DNA of 44,533 bases, taken from NCBI GenBank assembly GCA_009779195.1, contig WRET01000023.1, positions 1-44,533 on the forward strand, read 5' to 3'. Positions 8,628-17,972 of this stretch are shown here, piece after piece. The notes under the pieces were generated by a model, which worked only from the letters and a program-made list of their open reading frames with translations, searched no databases and was not told the DNA's origin. The first letter of the stretch is position 1. Each line of letters starts with the position of its first letter. Position numbers and translations under genes: made by a program. This DNA is from Micrococcales bacterium (GTDB taxonomy: Bacteria > Actinomycetota > Actinomycetes > Actinomycetales > Cellulomonadaceae).

Positions 8628-10072
8628 CGGGTGGCTTTCATGACGGCGCCGATGATGGCGCCGACGGGGCCCATGTTTCCGCTGCGGATCTTGGCGGCGA
8701 TATCGGGCTGGGCGGCCAGGGCGGCGTCGATGGCTTCCAGGAGGGGGCCGTCGTCGGAGACGACTGCCAGACCGCGCGCGGCGACGACGTGTTCGGGGTC
8801 GCCTTCTCCGGCCAGGACGCCTTCGAGGACTTGGCGGGCGAGCTTGTCTGTCAGTGTCCCGTCGTCGACCAGCTTTTGCAGGGCGCCGATCTGGGCAGGG
8901 GTGATGGGCAGGGACTCCAGCTCGGTCTCGCGGTCTTTGGCGGTGCGGGCCAGCTCGCCCATCCACCACTTGCGGGCGGCGGCGGGGGTGACACCACCGG
9001 CGACGGTCGCCTCGATGAGCTCGACGGCTCCGGCGTTGACGACGTCGCGCATCTCGGCGTCGGCGTAGCCCCACTCGGTGGCCAGGCGTCGGCGGCGGGC
9101 GGCGGGCAGCTCGGGCAGGCTGGCGCGGATCTGCTCGACCCAGGCGGGGTCGGGGACGATCGGGACCAGGTCCGGTTCAGGGAAGTAGCGGTAGTCCTCG
9201 GCGTCGGACTTGATGCGCCCGGGGCTGGTCGTGCCTTTGTCCTCGTGCCAGTGGCGGGTCTCTTGGACCACGGTGCCACCGGCGTCGAGGACCGCCGCCT
9301 GGCGGGAGATCTCGTGGCGCACCGCACGTTCGACGGCACGGAACGAGTTGACGTTCTTGGTCTCGGTGCGGGTACCCAAGGGGGCGGACGCGTCAGCGCG
9401 CAGAGAGACGTTGACGTCCGCGCGGACGTTTCCGCGTTCCATCCGGGCTTCGGAGACACCCAGCGCACGGAACATGTCGCGCAGGGTCTGCACGTAGGCG
9501 CGGGCGACCTGCGGGGCACGGTCGCCTGCACCGGGGATCGGTTTGGTGACGATCTCGACCAGCGGGACCCCAGCCCGGTTGTAGTCCACGAGGGAATATT
9601 CCGCACCGTGGATCCGACCGCCCTCACCCCCAATGTGCACATTCTTGCCGGCGTCTTCTTCCATATGAGCACGTTCGATCTCGACGCGGAACGTCGTACC
9701 GTCTTCCAACTCGACGTCGACCCAACCTTCCGAGGCGATCGGCTCGTCGTACTGGGAGGTCTGGAAGTTCTTCGGCACGTCCGGGTAGAAATAGTTCTTG
9801 CGGGCGAACCGGCACGAGGGCGCAATAGTGCAGTTCAACGCCAGACCGATACGGATCGCGTACTCCACCGCAGTGCCGTTGACGGCGGGCAGGGCACCGG
9901 GCAGACCCAGGGAGACCGGGGTGATCTGCGTGTTTGGCTCAGCACCGAACGACTGCTCGGCACCGTCGAACATCTTGGTACGTGTCCCCAGCTCGACGTG
10001 CACCTCGATACCCAGCACCGGGTCGTAGCGGCGGACCGCGTCGTCGTAGTCCACCAGTGTCGCCGCGCTCAT
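8567..10072 (-). CDS. gatB: Asp-tRNA(Asn)/Glu-tRNA(Gln) amidotransferase subunit B
   Basis: 501 residues. GatB binds the misacylated tRNA and phosphorylates the side chain before amidation, as part of the cytosolic GatCAB complex. Conserved blocks are [13 protein letters not shown] near residue 17, the [15 protein letters not shown] core, [11 protein letters not shown], the [14 protein letters not shown] motif, and a helical YqeY-like tail ending [12 protein letters not shown]. Size is normal. ATG 10072 overlaps the gatA stop by 4 nt, so the operon is translationally coupled. Its last 61 bp are duplicated upstream at 7164-7253. Confidence 0.97.
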   Translation of the reverse strand: MSAATLVDYDDAVRRYDPVLGIEVHVELGTRTKMFDGAEQSFGAEPNTQITPVSLGLPGALPAVNGTAVEYAIRIGLALNCTIAPSCRFARKNYFYPDVPKNFQTSQYDEPIASEGWVDVELEDGTTFRVEIERAHMEEDAGKNVHIGGEGGRIHGAEYSLVDYNRAGVPLVEIVTKPIPGAGDRAPQVARAYVQTLRDMFRALGVSEARMERGNVRADVNVSLRADASAPLGTRTETKNVNSFRAVERAVRHEISRQAAVLDAGGTVVQETRHWHEDKGTTSPGRIKSDAEDYRYFPEPDLVPIVPDPAWVEQIRASLPELPAARRRRLATEWGYADAEMRDVVNAGAVELIEATVAGGVTPAAARKWWMGELARTAKDRETELESLPITPAQIGALQKLVDDGTLTDKLARQVLEGVLAGEGDPEHVVAARGLAVVSDDGPLLEAIDAALAAQPDIAAKIRSGNMGPVGAIIGAVMKATRGQADAARVRELVVQRVTEG

Positions 10073-11586
10073 CGGGCCACCTCCAGCTCAGGTGCCTGGG
10101 CGAGCAACGGGCCGCCCCAGCCAGATTCCAGGGCGGCTTCGAGCGCCGCACCCACCCGGTACAGGCGGTCGTCGGCGCGTACAGGTGCGAGCACCTGGAA
10201 ACCGACCGGAAGACCGTCGTCGCCCAACCCCGCCGGGACCGAGATCCCCGGGACGCCGGCGAGGTTCGCCGGGATCGTCGCCACGTCGTTGAGGTACATC
10301 GCCATGGGGTCGTCCAGCTTTTCTCCGAGGCGGAACGCCGTGGTCGGTGCCGTCGGGGAGACCAGGACGTCAGCCTTGGCGTACGCCGCAGAGAAATCGC
10401 GCTGGACGAGTGTGCGCACCTGCTGGGCCGACCCGTAGTACGCGTCGTAGTACCCAGCGGACAGCGCGTACGTGCCCAAGATGATGCGGCGTTTGACCTC
10501 GTCGCCAAACCCCTGCCCGCGGGTGGCGGCCATGACACGCTCGGCAGTGACCGGACCGGCCGACGGTTCGATGCGTAACCCGTAACGCATCCCGTCGAAC
10601 CTGGCCAGGTTGCTGCTCGCCTCAGCAGGCAAGATGAGGTAGTACGCGGCCAGGGCGTACTCGAAGTGCGGGCAGGAGACCTCGACCACCTCAGCGCCCG
10701 CGGCGGTCAACAGCTCCAGCGCCTCAGAGAACCGGGCCAGCACACCCGGTTGGTAGCCCTCGCCACCGAGCTCGGTGACCACACCCACGCGCATCCCTGA
10801 CAGGTCCCCCGTCGCGCCCTGGCGGGCAGCGCCTACCAGGTCAGGCACCGGGTCGGTCAATGACGTGGAGTCCAGCGGGTCGTGCCCGCCGATGAGCTCG
10901 TGCAACCACGCGGCGTCAAGGACCGTGCGTGTGACCGGACCGGCCTGGTCCAACGACGAGGCCAGCGCGATCAGCCCGTACCGTGACACCGACCCGTACG
11001 TCGGCTTGGCCCCGACAGTGCCGGTCACCGCAGCGGGCTGGCGGATGGAACCGCCCGTGTCGGTGCCGATGGCCAGCGGCGCCTCGTACGCACCGACCGC
11101 CGCCGCCGAACCACCGCCAGACCCGCCGGGGATACGGTCGAGGTCCCACGGGTTGTGGGTGTCACCGTACCCGGAGTGCTCGGTGGACGAGCCCATGGCG
11201 AACTCGTCCATGTTGGTCTTGCCGAGGATGGGCAGACGCGCGTGCTTGATGCGGGTGACCAAGGTGGCGTCGTAGGGGGGCACCCAGCCTTCGAGGATGC
11301 GCGAGCCGGCGGTCGTGGGCACCCCGTGCGTCACCACGACGTCTTTGACCGCGACAGGGACCCCTGCCAGCGGGTGCAGGTCTTCCCCGGCGGACCGGGC
11401 GCGGTCAACCTCTCGCGCAGTGGCCAACGCCTCGTCGTCGCACACGTGCAAGAACGCGTGCACCGCACCGTCGACCGCAGCGATACGGTCGAGGTGGGCC
11501 TGGGTGACTTCGACGCTGCTGACCTGCCCGTTGGTCAGAGCGTCAGCCAGCTCGGTCGCGGACATACGGACCAGGTCGTCCATCAC
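10069..11586 (-). CDS. gatA: Asp-tRNA(Asn)/Glu-tRNA(Gln) amidotransferase subunit A
   Basis: 505 residues. The amidase subunit of GatCAB releases ammonia from glutamine for transfer to the tRNA-bound Asp or Glu. The amidase-signature triad is visible: Lys81 (VPVAVKDVV), Ser156 ([10 protein letters not shown]) and Ser180 ([10 protein letters not shown]). The spacing matches the characterised enzymes. The start is GTG 11586, overlapping the gatC stop, or ATG 11583 two bases on from that stop. The gene order gatC-gatA-gatB is the standard actinobacterial one. Confidence 0.97.
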   Translation of the reverse strand: MMDDLVRMSATELADALTNGQVSSVEVTQAHLDRIAAVDGAVHAFLHVCDDEALATAREVDRARSAGEDLHPLAGVPVAVKDVVVTHGVPTTAGSRILEGWVPPYDATLVTRIKHARLPILGKTNMDEFAMGSSTEHSGYGDTHNPWDLDRIPGGSGGGSAAAVGAYEAPLAIGTDTGGSIRQPAAVTGTVGAKPTYGSVSRYGLIALASSLDQAGPVTRTVLDAAWLHELIGGHDPLDSTSLTDPVPDLVGAARQGATGDLSGMRVGVVTELGGEGYQPGVLARFSEALELLTAAGAEVVEVSCPHFEYALAAYYLILPAEASSNLARFDGMRYGLRIEPSAGPVTAERVMAATRGQGFGDEVKRRIILGTYALSAGYYDAYYGSAQQVRTLVQRDFSAAYAKADVLVSPTAPTTAFRLGEKLDDPMAMYLNDVATIPANLAGVPGISVPAGLGDDGLPVGFQVLAPVRADDRLYRVGAALEAALESGWGGPLLAQAPELEVAR

Positions 11587-11882
11587 GCGTCCTCCCCCAG
11601 GATCTGTGGGACCACGAACTTGCCCTCGGACGCTTCCGGCGCCCCCGCGAGCACCTCGTCACGGTCCAGCGGCGCCACGGGCACATCAAGACGGAACACG
11701 TTCGACAACGGCACCGGGTGGCTCGTCGCCGGGACGTCAGGGGTGACGACCTGCGAGACCTTCGCCACCGCCTGCACGATCACCTCCAGCTCTCCGGCGA
11801 GCCGGTCCAGCTCATCAGGCACCAGGTCGATGCGGGCCAACGCCGCTACACGCGCGACCTCGTCGCGCCAGCCAGTGGACAT
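11583..11882 (-). CDS. gatC: Asp-tRNA(Asn)/Glu-tRNA(Gln) amidotransferase subunit C
   Basis: 99 residues. The small subunit wraps around GatA and holds it to GatB. The sequence begins with the usual helix [19 protein letters not shown] and ends with the NVFRLDV...[15 protein letters not shown] segment, both family hallmarks. The start at ATG 11882 gives normal family length; the frame is open further upstream but without homology. No strong Shine-Dalgarno is visible. It is the first gene of the operon, so the promoter should lie in 11883-12160. Confidence 0.93.
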   Translation of the reverse strand: MSTGWRDEVARVAALARIDLVPDELDRLAGELEVIVQAVAKVSQVVTPDVPATSHPVPLSNVFRLDVPVAPLDRDEVLAGAPEASEGKFVVPQILGEDA

Positions 11883-12194
11883 GCCCGCAACTCTAGGGCA
11901 TGTCGTCGAGACGGCGTCCGCACGGGTCCGCAGGTGTCGCCTGTCTTGGACAAGAGGCGAAAACATCGAGAATCGCGGCGCTCGGCCGGTTCTGGCCGAC
12001 GACCGGCCATGCCCCAGCCAGGCCCCGTCCGTACCGGGGTGCACGTCCCACGGCCAGCTGCGGGCCCCGGACACACGTCCGGAGACGCCAACGTGGTATC
12101 CCTCGCAGGGGTGATGACGTCGCCGTTGACGCCCGGAGGTTCGCGACACCACTGACCGTTGTGTCACATACTGGACAGCCGATAGGATGTAATG

Positions 12195-12360
12195 CCTGGT
12201 CAGGGCAGTGATCTTACTCAGAGCTGGTCAGACGCCGAAAATTCGAGGGCCGATTGTGTCGTCTGTCCGGGTGAGCATGTGGTTAAAATGGGGCATCGGT
12301 ACGCCGGATTCGTCCGGTTTGTCAGGTTCGCTGATCGGAGTACGCCATGACGGTTGACAC
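12195..12360. repeat. Diverged copy of the tad operon leader
   Basis: Aligns by eye with 16094-16262. Shared blocks include cctggtcag, TTCGAsGGCCGA, GTCykGGGTGA, TGTGGTT, GGTAyGCCGGATT-like text, and the final ATGACGGkTGAC. In the second location this block lies just upstream of the first pilus gene, so it probably contains the operon promoter. I cannot place -35/-10 boxes with confidence. Confidence 0.6.
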
Positions 12361-12389
12361 AGGTCTTCCGCGGGTCTCTGGTCGCGCCA

Positions 12390-12745
12390 GCAGCCCTGGG
12401 GGTGCTGCCGGTGGTGCGCGAGTCGGACAAGTTGATGCCGATGGTGCAGGTCCAGAGCACTTTTTCGGCTCCGGGCCGCACCGAGCTGGTGCGCACGCTC
12501 GAGGTCGTCGACTCAGTCACGTAGCCGACGGCCGCCGAGCGTTTCGCCCAGGTCTGGGCCCGATCTGTGCCGCGGTCCTGCGGCCTAGGGTCCGGGCTGG
12601 TCTCTGCTGGGGTGATAGGTGTCCTGGTGGGGTTCGTGTGGCAGGCGGCGTAGCCGCCCCCCGGGCAGGTGCGTGGCTGGACGCACCTGTCGCCATGGCG
12701 CTGGTCGACGAGTGTGTGATGCTCGTCGACCAGCGTCATGGTCAC
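12390..12745 (+). pseudogene. Decayed 5' fragment of a LysM-BTAD gene copy
   Basis: Translating across frames and stops gives MPMVQVQSTFSAP, TLEVV, RSVPRSCGLG, VLVGFVWQAA, then ALVDE...LVDQ. These match in order the start of the intact gene at 26943 (PSMVQVKSTFAAP, TLKVV, RSAPRLRGLG, VLVGFVWQAA, ALVEE...LVDQ). In-frame stops occur after SVT and after WQAA, and the LysM and later parts are missing. Between here and 12964 no other gene is supported. Confidence 0.75.
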
Positions 12746-12964
12746 CGACTCGTACACGCGTGCGACTGACCGGCTCCAAGAGGCACTGGGGCCCCGCGAG
12801 GGGCTCGCGTCCAGTCGAAGAGCATCAAGCCACCGGCTCGTGATCGTCTCGACGGCCGAGGGGATCAGATTGAAGTCCCGTCACGGCCCCGAGGTCGTGA
12901 CGGTGTCGTCTAGGCCGCAACAGGCGGGAGGTTGGCCTCTCGCCAGACGCAGGGAGAGGGGTTC

Positions 12965-14551
12965 ATGGCAGGGATTGAGTACTTCGAAGAGTCGGTCCGC
13001 ATCCTGAAACAGGCGGCGATCGACGCCTGGATGGTTGACGTCGGAGGGTTTACTCTCATCAGCCACGCCCAAAAGACTAAGGGCGGAGACGGTTACTACA
13101 GAAAATACTGGGGAGAAATCGGGATTCCCTACGACGGAAAGAACCGCTATATTTCCGACGTGTACGAGAACGTCTCCCGAACAGTCGGTGGTGTGGGAGG
13201 AGGGGCCGTCTGGTATGAAGCGGCTCACGTCACCAGCGGTACGAATGAGCTCGATCACCTCAAAGACGGCAGGATTGGCATTGAGTCTTCGCGGTACGTC
13301 GATCAGTTCCAGACGGTGTGCGCGACCATCGAAGACATCGTCGATCCATGGCGCGAAGTGGTCGATCTATCGAAGACCGCGCCCATTGTGCAACAATTCA
13401 CGAAGGTGGCCACCGAACTCGGTCAGGGCAACCTTGGCACCGGAGGAGACTTGCTGGCCGACTGCTCCGACCTCGTCACGACAATGCAAAGCTCACATCT
13501 TCGTGGCGAAACTATCAGCAATTTCAGAAAAGCGGTCATAGCCAAACTGGACCCAAAAATCTACATGGGCGGGACGCCGCTAAAAGCGCTATGCGCAGTG
13601 GGCGTTGCGCTCACATCCCATGCTGCGGCTGAACAGGCGGCTTGGGAACAGGCGTGCACCCAAGCGTCAGAAATTCTCAACAATGCCTTCTTGAAGTTCA
13701 CAGAGGTGGCCAAGAAATCAGATCCCACTGACTGGAAGCAGCTTCTCGAAGTGGCTCATATCGCGGCAGAAGTCGCCCTGGCTGTCATCCCCGGAGGAAA
13801 AGCTTGGACGATTCTCAAGGAAGGTGTGGAGCTCGTCCTCCTCGTCAAAGAGTATGCACCACAACCTATTTCAAACACTCATCCGGCATATAGCTACGAA
13901 AATGTCATGAAAGCCCTACGCCTCAATCTGCAGGAACTCAATACTCAGATCAAGAACACAGAGGAAAATCTCAGAAATCGGGCCTGTGGAAATCTCGATA
14001 CTATTGCGAAGAACAAGGAGCATTTTGCGCTCCGTCCGGAGGCAATCGTATGGGATCAGAAGGACTATGACGACTACAACGCCTACAGCCGCGACTACGA
14101 TCCTTCTAACGATGTCATCCAGATCTATCGATCAGATGTCTTGGACGTCAAGGCTTCTCTAGTAAAGGTGGCTGGAGACTTTAGAGAGATCGCGAGGATA
14201 ATCGAGCCCGTTCATCCTGAAATCTCGCCAGCACTCGCGCGAGACTCGCGCCTCGGACTGGGACCCAACGGTCCGGCTGTGGCATTCATGGAGCTTGCTG
14301 AGTTGCTTCACGACTTGTTGGCCACGTTTGCATGGTGTGTGGAAGAGACTGGTCATGACCTGGTATTGGCCTGTGATGCCATCCTGGCGCAGGACGAAGC
14401 AACCCAGGCGACGCTCCTTGCGCAGGCTGAGTACATGAAGTTAGACGATCAGTTCAACGGCCAAAGCGGCATCGACCTCTGGGACTTCAGCACGCGTGAA
14501 ATCAAAGATGATACTGCTCAACCGCCCGTTATTGAGAGCCTCGTGAAATGA
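12965..14551 (+). CDS. AIDxxM-family long helical protein, intact
   Basis: 528 residues from ATG 12965, preceded by GGGAGAGGGG. No named family recognised. QAAIDAWM lies near residue 18, then a Tyr/Gly-rich segment, a DPWREVVDL helix, an LRGETISNFRKAVIAKLD helix, and an Ala-rich helical stretch. A hydrophobic segment sits around 262-295 (VALAVIPGGKAW...VELVLLV), followed by long helices to the end. It has no signal peptide. The WXG-like helical design, the paralogs at 5309 and 30432, and the type VII core nearby suggest a secreted or secretion-associated protein; that is inference. Clearly AT-richer than the tad genes. It overlaps the next gene (ATGA-type coupling). Confidence 0.75.
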   Translation: MAGIEYFEESVRILKQAAIDAWMVDVGGFTLISHAQKTKGGDGYYRKYWGEIGIPYDGKNRYISDVYENVSRTVGGVGGGAVWYEAAHVTSGTNELDHLKDGRIGIESSRYVDQFQTVCATIEDIVDPWREVVDLSKTAPIVQQFTKVATELGQGNLGTGGDLLADCSDLVTTMQSSHLRGETISNFRKAVIAKLDPKIYMGGTPLKALCAVGVALTSHAAAEQAAWEQACTQASEILNNAFLKFTEVAKKSDPTDWKQLLEVAHIAAEVALAVIPGGKAWTILKEGVELVLLVKEYAPQPISNTHPAYSYENVMKALRLNLQELNTQIKNTEENLRNRACGNLDTIAKNKEHFALRPEAIVWDQKDYDDYNAYSRDYDPSNDVIQIYRSDVLDVKASLVKVAGDFREIARIIEPVHPEISPALARDSRLGLGPNGPAVAFMELAELLHDLLATFAWCVEETGHDLVLACDAILAQDEATQATLLAQAEYMKLDDQFNGQSGIDLWDFSTREIKDDTAQPPVIESLVK

Positions 14552-15894
14552 TGACAAAGAAGACAGGTCGACAGGCACAGGTGAAAGTTTGGGGCATTGC
14601 TACGGTGCTGCTGGCGCTGATTGGTCAATTTGCATGGTTTGCGGCTGATCAGAAAGATACCGGCGACAACATTCCAGAATTGTCTCTCGGTCCGCTTCCG
14701 GATGTCCAGACGCCGCAGACGGACCCAAAATTTCTGCAGGCGACGGTCTTCGGACACACTTATCATCTTCCATGCCTCGGACAAGAATTTCTCGATCGCG
14801 GTTGGGTTGCACGGACGAACGACTCTGATCTGGTGGAGGCACGTAGTTCCGCCGGAGTTGTTCTCGGCGTTGGCCCGTGGAACGGGCCACCTTCCGTCAA
14901 GTTGCCGAATGACACAGATAGATCGCGCATCCGGTCCACTACAGTCTTGCGAATCACGCTGAAAAACACCGGCAGCGTACCTGTTCCCTGGGAGCAGGCT
15001 CAAGTTGTGAAGGTCGAGACTGAATGGAAAGTTCCTGACGGCCCAAACCCAGCGATCGTAAAAGGAATGCGTAAGGAAGACGTCATAGCGCTGTTTGGCT
15101 CCCCTGCCTTCGGTGGAATGGTCACGTCAGGAGAGATCGACAACGTTCTCGGGTACTATGGTATCCCGATACCTCGGCCCAGGCTGCTGGACATGGGCTG
15201 GACTGGTGCAGAGCACACTGATTCTACTGGTGACATTGGTATTGTCCCCATCAATGATGTCCGATTGGAACTAAATTTCGAAGACGACACGTACTCGGGT
15301 GGGTACCTTATCGCCTCTGGCCTCAACGAACCGTTCGATCCGGACAAAAAACTCCTAGGTTCGACGAGTTACTGCTTGAGCGCTGATGACAAGAACGTGC
15401 ACTACTCACATCAACTGTTCAGAGAATTTCTTGACAGCGACATCTGGTCTTTTGGTATTGGACGTGCTGCGGAATATCTGATCGATGGAGAGGCATATGT
15501 ATTTGGAGTGTCGCACGAGGGCGAGTGTACCACGATCCGATCAAGTGAGGATCTCACTCACAAACACGACGACTACCTCCTGACGTCTGCCCCCTTGGAA
15601 CCCATGGGAGAACTGCAGCTTGACCCCGTCAGCACCACGGGCGACCCATACCTCCTGTGGAGCCGACCAGACTCCGCAGCAGCGGTCCTGGTCTTCCGCG
15701 GCCAAGGTGAGCGCACCGGTGATGACGTCGTTCAAGTGCTATTGAATTATTGCGACTGGGAGCGGGGTGTCCAACTGAGCTTGTTCTTTTCTGTGATCGC
15801 GGTCGAGCCTGGCGTGGCCGTCTCCGACGGTGCTCGGAACTTTCTCCTCTCCATGGTGTCCGACGTGGCGAACTCTGTGAAGGTCACCTCCTGA
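14548..15894 (+). CDS. Signal-anchored extracellular protein, partner of the AIDxxM gene
   Basis: 448 residues. A basic N-terminus and one hydrophobic segment (GIATVLLALIGQFAWFA) anchor it, and the rest should lie outside the cell. Residues about 60-150 include FGHTYHLPCLGQEFLDRGW and LRITLKNTGSVPV. This pattern is seen in Gram-positive surface lipoproteins with a Tyr-x-Leu-Pro start, and is followed by an EDVIALFGSP element. No enzyme motif was found. ATG 14548 overlaps the stop of the AIDxxM gene, so the two are made together. Base composition matches its partner rather than the flanking core genes. An immunity-like or docking role is possible but unproven. Confidence 0.7.
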   Translation: MMTKKTGRQAQVKVWGIATVLLALIGQFAWFAADQKDTGDNIPELSLGPLPDVQTPQTDPKFLQATVFGHTYHLPCLGQEFLDRGWVARTNDSDLVEARSSAGVVLGVGPWNGPPSVKLPNDTDRSRIRSTTVLRITLKNTGSVPVPWEQAQVVKVETEWKVPDGPNPAIVKGMRKEDVIALFGSPAFGGMVTSGEIDNVLGYYGIPIPRPRLLDMGWTGAEHTDSTGDIGIVPINDVRLELNFEDDTYSGGYLIASGLNEPFDPDKKLLGSTSYCLSADDKNVHYSHQLFREFLDSDIWSFGIGRAAEYLIDGEAYVFGVSHEGECTTIRSSEDLTHKHDDYLLTSAPLEPMGELQLDPVSTTGDPYLLWSRPDSAAAVLVFRGQGERTGDDVVQVLLNYCDWERGVQLSLFFSVIAVEPGVAVSDGARNFLLSMVSDVANSVKVTS

Positions 15895-16367
15895 CCACTC
15901 GACTCTGACCGTTGCCCGCTCGTCCTTGTGCGTGTTGCCGCCGGACCTGGGTCCACCCCACACGCCGCTGCCGTCAGACACTCAGGCAGTGCTCTGACCG
16001 GTGGTGGTCACGCGCAGGGTCCTCAGCGTCGTTGACCGTGGGTATCTGACGATGAGACGCAGAGTGCCGCGCTGGCTTCGACCGATGTCGCCCCTGGTCA
16101 GAGCGTTAGCACGAGGCGTGTGATGTAGTCCACCGAGATTCGACGGCCGAAACTGTCCTCAGTCTGGGTGACTGTGTGGTTGGATGAGGTATCGATATGC
16201 CGGATTTGTCTGGCTTGTTGGGGTTCAGTTGTCGGGGTAGGGGATGACGGGTGACAGAGGCATCCCCCGTATCTCGGCTGTGGAGAGGGAGTGTGCATGT
16301 GCAGGGTTGCAGGTCCGACGGCTGGAGAGGTGCGGGCAGGGTCCGCAGCAGGACGTAGGGGGGCGCG
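15895..16367 (+). promoter_or_regulatory. Leader of the Tad pilus operon
   Basis: 473 bp without a supported gene. The part 16094-16262 recurs in diverged form at 12195-12360 upstream of a decayed operon copy, so it probably holds the promoter and operator of the pilus operon. No clear consensus boxes or T-tailed hairpin can be placed. The 100 bp directly before GTG 16368 are G-rich. Confidence 0.45.
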
Positions 16368-17162
16368 GTGAGTACGACGACATCCCCTGCCCGTTCGGGT
16401 GGTCCGGTCAGGCTTGAGGCACCGCGGGCGACCAAACCGCAGCGTCGGCACGGGCTGATCGCGCTGGGTGTGGCGCTGGTGGTGCTGGGCGCGTTGGTAG
16501 CGGGATGGTTGGTGCAGACGACCATGACGTCGGCCCAGGTCCTGGCTGTGACACGCGAGGTGGCGCGGGGGGCTCCGATCAAGGCTGAGGACCTGGCGGC
16601 CGTGCCGGTACCCGGGTCGGCGGTGCTGCGCACCGTCCCGGCTGGGAAACTGGGCACGGTCGTGGGGAAGGTGGCGGCCGTCGACCTGCGGCCTGGTTCG
16701 TTGCTGGCCCCTGACTCGTTCGCTGACAAGCTGACACCAGGTGAGGGCAAGTCGCTGGTGGGTGTGAGCCTGGACGCCGCGCACCGGCCTGGGGTGACGC
16801 TCCGCTCTGGTGACCTGGTGCGGTTCGTGCAGGCGCCGGTGGCGAACGGAGACGTTCCGTCACCAGGCACGGAAGTGTCAGTGGCGGCTGTGGTGGTCTC
16901 GACGACCGCCGCCGACACGGCGACCGGGTCAGTCCTCATCGTCAATGTCGAGGTCGACATACACGACGCAGCCCAGCTCGCGGCCCTGGGCGCCTCTGGA
17001 CGGGCGACGTTGCTGGTCGATGCCCCCGGCGCCGAGCAGCCCGTCCCCTCCCCCGCGCCAGAACCAGCACCGGAACCAGAACCGGAACCAGAACAGCCAC
17101 CTGCTCCGCCACCAGCACCGCCAGGACCAGGACCCGCAGAACCCGGCCCTGGGGAGGGCTGA
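16368..17162 (+). CDS. SAF-domain protein, CpaB/RcpC-like pilus assembly factor
   Basis: 264 residues, GTG start. A basic cytoplasmic start is followed by one TM (about 28-50), then a SAF domain (about 55-115: VLAVTREVARGAPIKAEDLAAVPVP...LRPGSLLAPDSF), and a beta-rich part. The tail from about 230 is low complexity, with Pro-Glu and Pro-Ala repeats that could span or bind the peptidoglycan. In Tad systems CpaB is envelope-located and assists pilus secretion. First gene of the operon, ending 3 nt before the next start. In Gram-positives, which lack a secretin, the partner is unclear. Confidence 0.82.
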   Translation: MSTTTSPARSGGPVRLEAPRATKPQRRHGLIALGVALVVLGALVAGWLVQTTMTSAQVLAVTREVARGAPIKAEDLAAVPVPGSAVLRTVPAGKLGTVVGKVAAVDLRPGSLLAPDSFADKLTPGEGKSLVGVSLDAAHRPGVTLRSGDLVRFVQAPVANGDVPSPGTEVSVAAVVVSTTAADTATGSVLIVNVEVDIHDAAQLAALGASGRATLLVDAPGAEQPVPSPAPEPAPEPEPEPEQPPAPPPAPPGPGPAEPGPGEG

Positions 17163-17165
17163 GCC

Positions 17166-17972
17166 GTGGCCCTGATCGCCCTGGTCTCGGCAAAGGGAGC
17201 CCCGGGGGTCTCGACCGCGGCGCTGGCCCTTGCCCGCACGTGGCCACGGCCGGTGGTGCTGGTCGAGGCTGACACTGCCGGACCGTCGGTCCTGCCCGGT
17301 CTGATGCGCGGGACGATAGCGCAGGTCGGCGGCCTGGCGCCGTTGGCAGTCGCAGCCGCCCACAACGAGCTGCCCGAGCGGTTCTGGGACCAGACGTGCT
17401 GGTTGCCCGCAGGTCCACCGAACGGCAAGCAACGGCATGACACCGGGCCGCGCGAGGCGTTCTTGCTACCGGGCCTGACCTCGCCGGACGAGGCTCCTGC
17501 GCTGCGCAACCTGTGGGGTCCGCTGGCTTCGCACCTGGCAGCGTTGGAGGCTGCCGGGTGCGACGCCTTGGTCGACCTGGGACGGCTGGCACAGTGCGAC
17601 GACCGTGACGTGCTGGTCACGATGGCCGACGTGGTGGCGGTGGTCACCCGGGCGTGGTTGCCAGACGTGACCGCCACGTTGAGGCTCGTCGCCGCGAGGG
17701 TGCCGACCGGCGCACGCGCGACCACCCCGTGGCGCACCCTCGTGGTCGACCATGGCCCGTACTCGGCTGCCGAGATCTCCCACAACGCGGGGATCCGTGC
17801 AGCGGGGTCTCTCGCGTGGGACCCCGACGCGGCCAAGGTGCTGTCCGTCGGCGCGACCGAGACCAACCGTTTCACCACGTCGGCGCTGATACGTACCGCG
17901 CGGACAGTTGCCCATGACCTGCTGCGCGACGCCCAGCGGCGCCGTGGGCAGCTCGGCTTGGCGGAGGCATAG
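17166..17972 (+). CDS. CpaE/MinD-like ATPase homolog with altered P-loop
   Basis: 268 residues, GTG start. The MinD/ParA-like fold starts with LIALVSAKGAPGVSTAALALA, followed by VVLVEADTAGPSVLPGL. The deviant Walker A of the family (KGGxGKS/T) is kept only in part: the first Lys is present, but the second is replaced by Val in KGAPGVST. Nucleotide hydrolysis is therefore doubtful. CpaE-type proteins localise Tad machinery to sites on the membrane. The protein is tightly packed between the SAF protein and the CpaF ATPase, which supports the assignment. Confidence 0.78.
   Translation: MALIALVSAKGAPGVSTAALALARTWPRPVVLVEADTAGPSVLPGLMRGTIAQVGGLAPLAVAAAHNELPERFWDQTCWLPAGPPNGKQRHDTGPREAFLLPGLTSPDEAPALRNLWGPLASHLAALEAAGCDALVDLGRLAQCDDRDVLVTMADVVAVVTRAWLPDVTATLRLVAARVPTGARATTPWRTLVVDHGPYSAAEISHNAGIRAAGSLAWDPDAAKVLSVGATETNRFTTSALIRTARTVAHDLLRDAQRRRGQLGLAEA

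Noticed and set aside
8372-10438. Long plus-strand open frame opposite gatB and gatA (688 codons)
   Set aside because: Antisense shadow produced by GC-rich codon structure; gatB and gatA are certain on the other strand.
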